From Pinus tabuliformis (lineage: Eukaryota; Streptophyta; Pinopsida; Pinales; Pinaceae), in NCBI GenBank assembly GCA_031772625.1, contig CM062810.1, positions 453,969,731 to 454,033,730 on the forward strand: a DNA stretch of 64,000 bases. The letters are read 5' to 3'. Under the pieces are notes generated by a model, which saw nothing but the letters and a program-made list of their open reading frames with translations, ran no database searches and had not been told where the DNA came from. The translations under genes were made by a program, and so were the position numbers. Shown here one piece after another: positions 46,548 to 57,799 of this stretch; position 1 is the stretch's first letter; every line of letters begins with the position of its first letter.

Positions 46548-47690
46548 TGTTGGGCTCCAAAATGTCATACAAATATCACTCATTTCACCTATGCTTCCAT
46601 TATATCACTCACTATTCACCACCTTGTCACTCCATTTTCCCTATTATTCACCATTAATGGGTCTCATTTATATTTTCCAAATATTATTTATTTTTAAGAA
46701 TTTTTGAGAGAAATTCTTGATTAAATATTAGAAAATAATATATTTTACTTTATATATGGAAAGTGGGTTGTTTTTGTGACCTGTGTAGGTGTCAAAGAAG
46801 CTTCCAAGACACCTTTATGTGGCCTTGAAGGATCAAATTCGAATTTGAAGAGATAAACCTCATGGAGAAGATGATGATCTCATGGAGAAGATCAAGGACA
46901 AAAGGGGGTTATGTGTCTAGATGGTTGAGAGATGTATGGAACTAAAAGAGAAATTAGTGGATGATCATTATGAGTTTGTTACTCATCCCATTGTATAAAT
47001 AGGAGAACAATCTCCTCCATTTGTAATGTTGATGTTTTTGTAATCTTAGAATCTTGAAGTTTTTGTAATCTTAGAATTTTGGAGTATGTAATCTTAGAAG
47101 CTTAGAGTTGTAATCTTAGAGTTGGTTTGTAATGGAGATTTTGGAATAAAGGATCATACTTCAATTTTTCTTCTACATTTGAGTCTCCATTGAAGTGGTG
47201 TGCTTGTGGAGTTATGGAGGGCCTCCATGGCCTCACTTGCATGCTTATTTGCTTATTTTAGGTATAATTTGTTTTATGTTTTTTTTTTTGTTTGATTTCA
47301 GCTTTCAAGTTTTATTAAATGTTCTAATATTGGAAGGATCTTATTTGAAAGTGTTTTTGTAAAAGAACCATAAGATCTCGTACAATGATTAGATCTAGGT
47401 TTACTTCATTTCAGCTTTTAAGTTCTTATTAGATGATCTAATTTTTGGAAGAGATCTTGTAGAATATGTTCTTGTAAGAGAATCATAGATCTCAAACAAT
47501 TATTAGATCTAGATTTGATTAGTTATTGAAGGAGATATTAATGAATATGTTCTTGTAAGGGGACTTTAATATCTTGAACAAATTAAGAATCTTTCTAGAT
47601 CTATATATTTTAGATAAGCACTTCTAAGTTTACCTTCCCGGGTTGACATTAAATTAAACTCCAATTTGCATCCGCATTTTAGACCGAACA
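46548..47690 (+). repeat. 3' LTR of element H
   Basis: 1143 bp, starts TGTTGGGCTCC and ends ACCGAACA. It has one extra ~23-bp tgaagtttttgtaatcttag unit near 47055 relative to the 5' LTR. Confidence 0.88.
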
Positions 47691-48264
47691 CGTGTCCTGT
47701 CCATCATCAATTCGTAACTTCAACAATTGCGCTCACCATGGCCTACTCATTGACAAAAATTACAAAAGAGTTGTTGTGGTGTCTGCACGAATTTCTGCAG
47801 CGAATGGAAATTATCGGTCACATGTTTCCTAGCCACCTGGCATATAGCGCACCATAACATAGACCCTACACTTGGCCCTGGTGTGACCTCTGGTCGTTAA
47901 GGCATTAGCCTCCTACTGCAACATAGTTCACGAAGACTGGGTAGTTATCCTTGTCATGCCCCACTGCCCTTTGCATTTTAGTAACCAAACATATTCGCGC
48001 TCCTCTGGCCAAGCTATTATGTCCTGCTTCAAACTTTGCATTTCAAGGCAAAGGTTTTGCAACTGTGCATGAATCTACTGAACCCCCAGATTAGTATCTT
48101 GCATTAGTGTCTCATGCAACCTCATCACAATTTCGAGAAATTTTTCCTGGTTCCCAATATTCTGTTATGATAGAGCAACCCTTAGGTGGGGCAGGAGTGA
48201 GGCCAAAAACAATTCACAGTGCTACTCATCAGTTAGGTTCATGTTGGCTTCATAGATCATACAC
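47691..48264 (-). pseudogene. Element G gag middle piece
   Basis: It lies between insertions H (left) and I (right). The minus strand reads YEANMNLTDE, ELFLASLLPHLRVALS and EIVMRLHETLMQDTNLGVQ, the end of a gag helical domain. A knuckle region follows (around 47850-47960, GHDKDNYPVF and NSCRHHNNSF in nearby frames), then YELMMD at the H junction. It has several stops and frame changes. Confidence 0.75.
48260..48264. repeat. Target-site duplication of element I, left
   Basis: TACAC, identical to 56479-56483. Confidence 0.9.
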
Positions 48265-49343
48265 TGTTGTGGGGAAAAATGCCTATGTAGGACGATCCTA
48301 TCCACCTAAGGCGTGATAGTGCCTTAGCAACAAACGAATGCAGCTACTTCGGTTTCTTCCTTTATGAAATATGAAAGAGAGGAGATTGGTAGACTTACCG
48401 TTATCTTCCGGTTGTCCCTCGATCTAAATCCTCTCCTCTTTGTGTGTCCACAGCTACTTGCCTCCTTGCTTTTGCTCCCACGAGATCACAAGAGAACAGC
48501 TACCTGTGACAAGAGAACAGCTACATGCAACAAGAGAAGGACACGATACAAAGGCAAATATACATATTCATAAATGATTCAGGATTAGAAGTAAATCAAA
48601 TACACTAATGCAAATCATACAATAAACACCAGCATATAGGAAAGAACCAAGAAGCTTTATTGATTGATAAACAAGGTTCAGGAAGAGATACAACCCATGG
48701 GGTTCCAACCCAGCATCTCCTTCCCAGCAGAATGGAATTCCTTCTTCAGCCCATTTCAAAGCATAAACACCCAATGATCCAACCACAAACCAACAGCAAT
48801 TCTTCGCAATTACAATCCAGCCTCCCTAGACCTCATGAGAGAGATCTATATATAGGAGTTTTGGAGAAAGGATGAGTCAGCTTGAGGCTTGCATGGATCT
48901 GACTAGTGTCCTCTCCCACTTCAGTTCTTGAGTCCACTTGGAGGTTCTTGCTTCCACTTGGAGATTTGGAACCTCTTACTCATCACCAGTCGAATTCCTT
49001 GATCCAAATGTCATTTTGGAAGATTCCTGGGCATTGACACCTTGAGAAATGAGTCTGCCACTTGTCCAGTTATGCTCAGCGCAGGTAGCCTTCTTTGCAG
49101 TTGACATTCAGCGCAGGTAGACAGTGGAGCAGTTGACATTCAGCGCAGATGCTCAGTGGAGCAGTTGACATGATCCAGAATTGCCTTGTTTTTGAGTGTT
49201 TTCAGGTGGAGAACTTTTGTAAACTGCTGTGGTTTGCTGGCCTTGTTCCTCTAGGGGTAGGAACAACATGTTTAGGGGCTTTGGATCCCTTAATTATTGA
49301 CATTTCATGCTCAGTGATGCAAGGCACAAAAATGTCTATAACA
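48265..49343 (-). repeat. 3' LTR of element I
   Basis: 1079 bp. On the minus strand it starts TGTTATAGAC and ends TCCCCACAACA. It contains a TATA box and three or more copies of a ttgacattcagcgcaggtag word at 49076-49165. It differs from the 5' LTR at only a small number of positions. Confidence 0.93.
48846..48855 (-). promoter_or_regulatory. TATA box in LTR I
   Basis: CTATATATAG, conserved at 55981-55990 in the 5' LTR. Probable core promoter for minus-strand transcription. Confidence 0.5.
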
Positions 49344-49356
49344 GTTGCCCCCTAAA
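49344..49356 (-). other. Polypurine tract of element I
   Basis: The minus strand reads TTTAGGGGGCAAC next to the LTR start. Confidence 0.75.
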
Positions 49357-52105
49357 GTATGAGGCCGTTTATCGGGTGAAATGCTTTATCCAGGGGAGTC
49401 CGAAGTTCATCCATTTGCTGGGAGGAGACCTGTAATAAGATACAATACAATACATTATGATTCATTCTGCTTTCATGATCTAGCTGAGGCGGGCATTCCC
49501 ATGCTCAGCTTTATAAATACATTTTGGTACATAGAACAGACGATCGTCTGATGGTAGACTGATAATTCTGGCGAAACTATCATCCTTTGAGTAGGATGAT
49601 CATCTGCTGCAATGATGCACATGTCAAATGTCTTTATTTTCCTAAATATATTATTGCAGCCCGGATGGATGAAACTAGATCCGGGGTCTTCAATACTCGT
49701 TCGATCTTCACTCTAAGTACAAGTCAATCCATGTGAGAATTGCGCTGAAGTTGAACATGGAAAGACATCGCTTGATTACCGGTCAATAATGTAAACCGTT
49801 AACAAGCGCGAGAGGAATCACCGATAATGATAATGACCCTCAAGGTACTGCAGTACAATTCACGTGGTGTGAATAAAGGACTTGGCGTCGAACACCACGC
49901 AAAATCTTCTGGTCGAAGGTCATTGATGTATACCTGTCGCCGGAAGTGAGAAACTTGCCATTGAGGCATGCAAGCTTCAAAGTACTGAAGGGGTTGTTCC
50001 TAGATCAACTTCTTGGATAATGAGCTGATGTCGACAAGAAGTGATCCGTCAAAGGAGGGCCTTAATGAATCCCACATCAGTGACACGGAACGGAGCTAAT
50101 GATTTTAGTGGAGGTGAAAACAATCTGTGACATATGATTCAGGGTGGTGGTCATGAATGGATGAAGGATAATGTATGGCAGTGGATGGGACCTGGTTGAC
50201 TCTTTCTGAACGACTTCTCTTGAACATGTGGTGACACTGATGCGATGGATCGGTAGCATTACCCCAAGTATGGATGGTGTTGCAAAGACCATGGTGACGT
50301 GACCGGTGAATGAAACAACCCAACCCGATGTGGTACGGAGGAAAAGTGTCATGTTCAAGAGCGACCTACTATCATCAAAGACTTCTTGATTTTTCCCAAT
50401 TTTTCCCCAGTCATTGCTGACCAGTACCTCTTTATTTTTGTCAAGCTTGAGGAGGATAACATATGCTTGTTCTATAACCTGCCCTTCGGACAAGCCCATC
50501 GCTATGTTTTAACGAGCCTAGCGATAGTGAAACTCGTTCTCGTCTAAAGACAAGTTTGTCGCTATTTAGTGATTTTAACGAGTCTAACGACAAGGAAAAC
50601 TCGGCCCTTTTCATTGTTAGAGAGTCTGAAAAGGTACATAAAGTTAACTCCACAATTCCTTTTTCGTCATCTAATCCCTTAAGTCCGAAAAAGTATAAAA
50701 CAATACAGAAGGGATGAGTTTTCGATAGTTTTAATGAGCCGAACAAAACAAGCGCTCGATCTTTTTGTGCAATAATCCCTCAGGTCCAAAAATATTAAAA
50801 TCTAGAGGAGGGATAGCTCTTCCGGTCGTTTAACGAGCTGGAAGGCCAAAACTCGGCAATCTTTTCATATTTTACGAGTCAGTTGAAAAGAGCTTAAAGA
50901 AGACTCGTCTTTTGAGGAACGAGTGATGAACAGGGTTAGCAGTTGATTCCAGGTACAGGTTGGAATTTTCCAATCATGGCAGTGTCACAAGGATGGCTAG
51001 GTGAAATCACTCTTCGCAGCTGTTCCTCAAAATGGGTAAACAATCAAATGGAGGTAAACGATCGGCCAAATGAACGGTGGAGGTGACGGTGCACAAACAC
51101 GACCAAGGTCTTTTTATGGTTGATCAGGTTACATACTTCAATGGTTATTTACCGGGATGGGTTTATTTTTTAACGAGCTTGAATGCGCCGCTAAAACTGC
51201 TCAAAGCTTATGTTTATTTTTTAACGAGCATGAACTATGCTGCTAAAACTGCTCAAGCTTATGTTTATTTTTTAACGAGCATGAACTATGCTGCTAAAAC
51301 TGCTCGGATCTTGCGTTTATTTTTTAACGAGCATGAACTTTATGCTAAAACTGCTCGTTACCAGTCATATGATACGAGTGTCTCAATGGAGATTGCTATT
51401 TTTTACGGAGCTTCATCTCTCTTGCGCTTTACTCCACATCCTTTCTTTATGCAAGTTCGGAAACGGCTAACCCAAAAAACAGATAAATAACCGCTCTTTC
51501 CTTGCACTCCAAAAGGTTTGCATGCCCCCAGGTATAAAATACAATTTCAAGGTTGCCCCTCCTCCTTCTCACCTCTGCTTTTCTTTGGGTGTTCACAGCT
51601 ACTTGTCGTCTTGCTAGTTCAGTTTTAACGGGTCTATACGATACTTGTCTTCTCGTTAGTCCAACTTTTAATAGATTTTTCGCAAGATCGCAAGAGAACA
51701 GCTACTTGCGACAAGAGAGCAGCTACTTGCGACAAGAGAAGAAAACTACTCAAAGACAAAACATTTGTGTTACTGAGGGAGGCTTACCTCTTTCTGGTTA
51801 CCCGAAGATTGTCTCGTTAGATAAACACTTCCTTGGCCTACCTTTTTCAGGTTACCTAAAGATTGTTTCGTTAAACAAAACACTTCCTCGGCAATGCCTA
51901 CCGAAATAGACAAAGGTGGGCGATGGGTCCCGTCCTCCCAACGTACCTTGACAAAAGAATCCTATTCTAGAACAACCCTCTTTCCTCCACGGACGGGGTA
52001 CGGACTAGTCATATTCTCTCGCGGAAATCCTACCTTATACCCAAAGTTCTCTGCCGAAGCAGACCAGGATGCACGCTCCCTAGGTTCCAGTCATGTCCTC
52101 CTGGA
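49357..52105 (-). other. Element I 3' noncoding region
   Basis: It occupies the place where RT and integrase would be expected, but no pol domain is visible in six frames. From 50500 on it carries repeated TTTTAACGAG...CTCG words and the 51-bp tandem array. Open frames in it (for example 50077-50499 and 51077-51490) have no conserved motifs and the second simply reads through the tandem array. Confidence 0.55.
51161..51358. repeat. Four tandem ~51-bp repeats in element I
   Basis: The unit gtttattttttaacgagcat... starts at 51161, 51212, 51263 and 51315. Each unit contains TTTTTAACGAGC and ctaaaactgctc. The unit core is the same word that is scattered through the element. Confidence 0.92.
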
Positions 52106-53748
52106 TTACTCGCGCTCATCAGGAGGACGGACCGTGGGTTGAGACACTTCTTTCGTGAATAGACCATTTAGGGATGGTATATGACTATTTGCAATGTGTG
52201 ATCCGGGAAACGAAAGTTGGTCCACGAGCTTGACCATTCTTCCTCCATGCGGAAAACACATTACTCTAAAGAGTGAGGAGACTACTGCTCCCATGCAATA
52301 TATATATAGTCTCGTCCAAGGAGTAGGTTATAATCCAAGGGTCCTTGAACAACCATCACGTTCATTTGAACGGTCTTCCCTTTTAGTGTTATTGGCACAT
52401 TGGGGAGGATCCCTAAAGGGCGACTGGTTCCCTTATCAAAGCCTGATAGATTTCTCATCTCAGGCAAAAGCGCTGGCGAACCAAGCGCTTTCCAAGCAAT
52501 AGAGGAAAGGATACTCACAGATGCCCCTTCATAAATAACTGTACCAGCCATTACCATTCTATATATTTGGACAATAATTCTGAATGGTATGCTAGCTGGC
52601 AAGTGGGGTCTGCCTAGTTGGTTCCAGTCAAAGGAAACAACCAGGTTGCTTGGTGGTGGGACCGAGTAAACGGCCGGGTAGTGCTCTGATGAACTTCCTT
52701 CCTGCGATAAAGGAATGGTGGCATTGCCCCCTTGATCATCAGAGTCAGTGTTGATGAAGAGAATTTGGACGGTGTCGTCTTGATTCTCCTCTGTGATGGT
52801 GTCATTCGAAGGTAGAGCCTCTGAAGGCAAAACCGGGTCAACTGCCGTTTCAACCTTTAGACTTTCGTCAGGTATGGATTCAGACGGTTCATCTTTAATG
52901 ACAGGTGCTTCAGCTGACCACCTGGGCGGGTCAACTGGATTCTCAACTAGCGAGGGACTTGGCAAGAGTTTTTGATATCCAGGAGGAAGATTCGCTCGTA
53001 ATATCGGGTGATCTTCCAGAACTCTTTTCGCCTCGTCTAAGAAGGGACAACGGTGGATGGCATGATCGCCTTCACACAGTCTGCAGGGAAATTTAGCTTT
53101 CCCGCTCTGTCCTGGAGCTTCACTCCCACTAGTTGACGGTGAACAATCGACATGGCTATCAGAGATCGATGCTACCGAATTGTGCAAACGGGGGGACCAG
53201 TCTCTTAGTATCCGGGGGATACATGGACAATCTCTGTGGAAGTGGTCTCCCCTGCATATGACACATGGCGATTTAGGCCTTACGAGTGCTGTGTGTGGAT
53301 TTTTGTTAGATGACGATTGTTTGCCCCCAGTCGCCTTAGGCTCCTTCTGCTTCTTTTCTTTCTTCTTCTTCTCCTTTTTCTCCTTAGGAACCCGGTTCTT
53401 TGACCGACCAGTTCCGTCAAGCGAAGAGGAAGGAGGAGAGGAAGATGAAGTAGAAGGCTGGTGGGCAACTCTTGTCTGATCTAACTATTGACTCGACTGT
53501 TCAGGAATGGTGGCATTCTGAACGACACTGGTTGAAAAGAGCCATACAGGTAGGCCAATTGTCAATCCTGGAAGCGACAATGTGGCCATGTGGGGCGCAC
53601 CAACATCTCCCCAAGAGGAGAAGGGACTAGGATTTCCACCAAGGGGAACTCCTTGGTTGGTGTGCTCCATCTTTTCAACCCAAAGATCAACGCGGGAATA
53701 AGGGTGATTGTTCCGTTTAAAATAAATTGTTAACGACGCTTTAGACAC
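52106..53748 (-). pseudogene. Element I gag tail (two zinc knuckles) and protease
   Basis: One frame from 53748 to 52282 with a single TAG at 53485-53487. It has a Ser/Pro stretch and a Lys-rich linker (KEKKEKKKEKKQKEPKA), then knuckle 1 CVICRGDHFHRDC and, about 40 residues later, knuckle 2 CRLCEGDHAIHRC. Both are CX2CX3HX4C, one residue shorter than the usual CX2CX4HX4C. After an acidic linker comes protease: VVSFDWNQL, VIYEGASVS with Tyr in place of the catalytic Asp, and LLLGRDY. A TA-dinucleotide slip near 52300 shifts the tail (EAVVSSLFRVMCFPHGG) into the frame at 52106-52294. The gag helical domain is not present. Confidence 0.82.
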
Positions 53749-55378
53749 AACTTGCTTTTTCAGTTTTAAAGAGTCGAGAAAAAGCTAAAGATGACTCTAG
53801 TCTCCTTCGATGTTTTAACGAGCCCGAAGTGACAAATGCTCGGTTGGACTTTTTCTGTTATAGAGTCTGAAAAAGGCCAAAAGAAACTGCTCTGGAGATC
53901 TAGGCAGAGGGTGTGCCAAACCTTTCGCAAAACCACAGAATACGTTTTACGGTACGGGTGGTCGATCTTCGTGAATGCTGTGTTCACTGCATTGCGATCA
54001 GTAGGGCGGCCGACACGGCTTCCTAAGGATAAAGGATATATGCCTATAGGGCTCTCCCAATATATACGCGACGATACGTGGGAGCACAAGTCCGTATTAG
54101 TGCTATCGTCCCTCAAGAGGAATCACCCACCTTCTTAGAGATCGACAGTCACTACGTTTAACGACGCCGGAACACGTCTCTACCTAGACCTCTATGATGA
54201 GCGTTATGTTGCAAAGCGTTGTTAGGTTCATTCAATATATTTTAAGTTGATCTTTTTAAAGTTTGTCTTTCAGGATCACCACGAGATGTATTGGTACAAA
54301 TTCCTAAATGCAGTCTAAGATGATAAGCAAGCTTTATAATCTTTCAACTTTGAAAATCCTAGCTACTAAGGGAAAAGAGAGCGACTATCTTTTCTCAAAG
54401 AGCAATCAGCACACTCTAATGCACTCTTCCTAAATCCAACATGCAAACTTATCAAAATGCAAATGCACAATGCAGGTGTTTGTTTTCACTTTCTTAGTAT
54501 AAATGCCTACAAAGAAAGCTTTTTGCACAACTTCGAATTTGCTTTTAAATGACTGAAAATAAACAAGTTTACTTTTTCCCAAATCAGCAAGGGTAGAAGA
54601 GATTACAACCACTTTGCGATTTTTCGAAAGAAATACTTGTTTCGACACTTAAAAGTGACAAATTCAAACCAATAAGCAAAAGCAAATGATAATCAAACTG
54701 CAAACAGCCAATGAACTCTCTCCTAAGATCACAATCAATCACTCAATCAGATCTGAATCAAGGCTATAGGATGACTATTTCGCTTATGCAAAGGAAAACT
54801 GTAAATGACGCCACAAACACATAAAAACACTTACAGTCTTTTTGTACAAAAATGAGGTGGAATACAAGCAAAGAAAAGGGGTATCAGAGGTGGTACCTAT
54901 GCTGGTTAAAGGCAGCAAAAACAGAGATCAAAACAGGGCAAAGGACAGCAAGGAACCCCAGTTGCACAAGGCCACACTGGTTCAGCGCAGGTACAACACC
55001 GTCAGTTTGACATTCAGCGCAGGTAGCCTTCACGGGACCTACGTTGAAATGCAGACTGCCTTCACAGTGTCTGCGCTGAAAGGAGAAACTCTCGTTTCTC
55101 TTGGTTTCTGGGTCATAAAATGCTCAAAAATCAACTGTTTCAGGCCAAATCAGAAACACAAGCAAGGTATAAACAGAGGGATGCTTTGAAAGGGTACTAA
55201 AGACTATCACAAAGGATCATCAAGTCATTTGTGAGTCCATTGTTGAGATCATAGACAACAACCCAGTGAAGGATCAAAGCAGCAACATTCTACTTTGCAA
55301 AGCAGTTCGATTGTTGCCGTTGAGTCTATGAAGTAAACAATGATGCAAACTCAAACAAAATGACTAAAACAAAGTTCA
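53749..55378 (-). other. Element I leader
   Basis: A 1.6-kb leader without a recognisable domain. It has hairpin words at 53765 and 53811-53847 and the LTR word ttcagcgcaggta again at 54980-55025. It probably includes the deleted gag N-terminal region. Confidence 0.5.
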
Positions 55379-55396
55379 TCCCCAGCGGAGTTGCCA
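55379..55396 (-). other. Primer binding site of element I, tRNA-Arg type
   Basis: The minus strand reads TGGCAACTCCGCTGGGGA, one mismatch from the PBS of element A, three bases after the LTR end. Confidence 0.82.
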
Positions 55397-55399
55397 ATT

Positions 55400-56478
55400 T
55401 GTTGTGGGGAAAAATGCCTATGCAGGACGATCCTATCCACCTAAGGCGTGATAGTGCCTTAGCAACAAACGAATGCAGCTACTTCGGTTTCTTCCTTTAT
55501 GAAATATGAAAGAGAGGAGATTGGTAGACTTACCGTTATCTTCCGGTTGTCCCTCGATCTAAATCCTCTCCTCTTTGTGTGTCCACAACTACTTGCCTCC
55601 TTGCTTTTGCTCCCACGAGATCAGAAGAGAATAGCTACCTGTGACAAGAGAACAGCTACATGAAACAAGAGAAGGACACGATACAAAGGCAAATATACAT
55701 ATTCATAAATGATTGAGGATTAGAAGTAAATTAAATACACTAATGCAAATCATACAATAAACACCAGCATATAGGAAAGAACAAAGAAGCTTTATTGATT
55801 GATAAACAAGGTTCAGGAAGAGATACAACCCATGGGGTTCCAACCCAGCATCTCCTTCCCAGCAGAATGGAATTCCTTCTTCAGCCCCTTTCAAAGCATA
55901 AACACCCAATGATCCAACCACAAACCAACATCAATTCTTTGCAATTACAATCCAGCCTCCCTAGACCTCATGAGAGAGATCTATATATAGGAGTTTTGGA
56001 GAAAGGATGAGTCAGCTTGAGGCTTGCATGGAGCTGACTAGTGTCCTCTCCCACTTCAGTTCTTGAGTCCACTTGGAGGTTCTTGCTTCCACTTGGAGAT
56101 TTGGAACCTCTTACTCATCACCAGTCGAATTCCTTGATCCAAATGTCATTTTGGAAGCTTCCTGGGCATTGACACCTTGAGAAATGAGTCTGCCACTTGT
56201 CCAGTTACGCTCAGCGCAGGTAGCCTTCTTTGCAGTTGACATTCAGTGCAGGTAGACAGTGGAGCAGTTGACATTCAGCGTAGATGCTCAGTGGAGCAGT
56301 TGACATGATCCAGAATTGCCTTGTTTTTGAGTATTTTCAGGTGGAGAACTTTTGTAAACTGCTGTGGTTTGCTGGCCTTGTTCCTCTAGGGGTAGGAACA
56401 ACATGTTTAGGGACTTTGGATCCCTTAATTATTGACATTTCATGCTCAGTGATGCAAGGCACAAAAATGTCTATAACA
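55400..56478 (-). repeat. 5' LTR of element I
   Basis: 1079 bp, same length and ends as the 3' LTR, followed by TACAC. Confidence 0.93.
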
Positions 56479-57060
56479 TACACTTTAGTCTTTGATCCAA
56501 ATCCTAAGGAATCTCCCTGGCTTCATCATGATCTCCTTGAATCCTATAATTGACTCTGCTTGAAACTTAGGTCTAGTGAATTATCTATTCAGCATGACCT
56601 GGATATCTGCCAACGCGGGCATTGGTTTATCAGTACTATACTTAATGTACCACATTAGTGCATGGTCTTGAAGAGCACTAACCAGCGTGGCTTTCTTCAT
56701 TTGGTCATCTGTGATACCCTAGTCTTCCCATACAACCTTTGCGATGAACCAGAATTGGTCCAGATGTTCATTCCATATGCCCTTGAATACAGGTAGTTTT
56801 GCGAAGTTCGCCATATTGAACAGTGGTGGAGGTGGTGGTGGTGTGGGTGATTGGGTGAACGGTGGAGGCAAGGATGGAGTCAGTGTAGATGGATTGGATG
56901 AGTGTGGAGGTTGTGTAGGTATTCGTGAGAACCCTTGTCTTATGAACTGACTACCGCTCAGGGGAGAATTCTTCGATGCTCCTTCATCGTCACTCAAAGG
57001 AGGCCCAATCAATGAGCTATACTCAAGGCCTTTTCTTCCTCCGTCCTTGAAATAATTTTC
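56479..57060 (-). pseudogene. Element G gag N-terminus
   Basis: The minus strand gives GLEYSSLIGPPLSDDEGASK, a Pro/Ser linker with a Pro run, then the gag helical domain: MANFAKLPVFKG, NEHLDQFWFIAKVVWED, a TAG, GITDDQMKKATLVSALQDHA, LMWYIKYSTD and, after another TAG, FTRPK. The frame ends at the element I insertion and continues at 48264. The two TAGs stand where Gln is plausible. This is the canonical capsid module of G. Confidence 0.82.
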
Positions 57061-57254
57061 GATTCATGTAGAACCAAACATCAAGGTAACCGCATAACCT
57101 ACTATTCACACAAGAGCATCTTAAGCTAAGTATTTAGCAATTTTAAATACTTACCTCGCAGTCCTTTAAAGAAGCAGTGCTATTCTTCATTGTAACTAAT
57201 AGAGGTATTGACTGTGAACTCTTTTACAAATCCTCCTATGAATCAGTCAAGCCA
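57061..57254 (-). other. Element G leader next to solo LTR J
   Basis: Short sequence upstream of the G gag frame, without recognised content. It ends at the AGCCA duplication of J and resumes at 58825. Confidence 0.45.
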
Positions 57255-57799
57255 TGTTGGAAATAATACTGAGAGGGGGGGTGAATCAGTATTATCTAGT
57301 TCTTTTAATAAATCTTCCTTATTTATACTTTGAATTATTTTTGCATGTCAGTACCATAAAATAATGAGCATGAACAAGGAAAAAACAGATAGTCACACCA
57401 AAGAACACCAGATATAAGGTGGAAACCCAATGTGGGTGAAAGCCACCTACTGCAATATGTCTCTATCTTCTTTCAAATTAGAAACTCCTTTTACAATGGT
57501 TTTTTACTGGTGCAGTCCTTTACCAGTACGCAGGCTGCAACCTGCAGAGAGCTACAACTCTCTCTCGTTTTCCAGTCTCTCCTAGAAGGGAGCTACAACC
57601 CCCTACTTCTTTTCTTTCAAGGACCACTTTTCATAAATTTTCAAACTTGATCCATAAACATCAAAAGATCATCAAGTACAAGTAAATCACCCAGTCAACT
57701 GCAGTAACCAGATCAATAGTAACAGTAAACTAAACCCAAAACACCATATCAACAGAGAAAAGTCAGTCAAATAAATGCCTTAATACAGATACGCAGTTT

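Larger units (their letters stand above)
40366..47690 (+). mobile_element. Element H: LTR element carrying a GT47 gene fragment
   Basis: It is 7325 bp, with LTRs 40366-41485 and 46548-47690, a tRNA-Asp-like primer binding site, a short polypurine tract and near-matching duplications. The 5-kb internal region has no recognisable gag, protease, RT or integrase. It does contain a decayed glycosyltransferase fragment at 42990-43631. It is a large non-autonomous (LARD-like) element; the PBS suggests Athila-type parentage. Confidence 0.88.
48265..56478 (-). mobile_element. Element I: non-autonomous gypsy element with gag-protease only
   Basis: 8214 bp with two LTRs of exactly 1079 bp, TACAC duplications, a tRNA-Arg-like PBS and a polypurine tract. 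It encodes a gag tail with two zinc knuckles and a protease, but no RT, RNase H or integrase in either strand. The gag helical domain is also missing. About 2.8 kb downstream and 1.6 kb upstream of the ORF are noncoding and rich in a short hairpin motif. Confidence 0.92.

Noticed and set aside
51161-51358. Possible CRISPR-like array
   Set aside because: The units are contiguous tandem repeats of about 51 bp with no unique spacers, inside a plant retrotransposon.
51077-51490. 137-codon open frame with repeated VYFLTSMN units
   Set aside because: It is simply the translation of the 51-bp tandem array; the unit length is a multiple of three in only part of the array and no domain is present.
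53280-53468. Arg-rich open frame on the minus strand
   Set aside because: It is a shifted reading of the Lys-rich gag linker of element I; the in-frame translation continues into the zinc knuckles.
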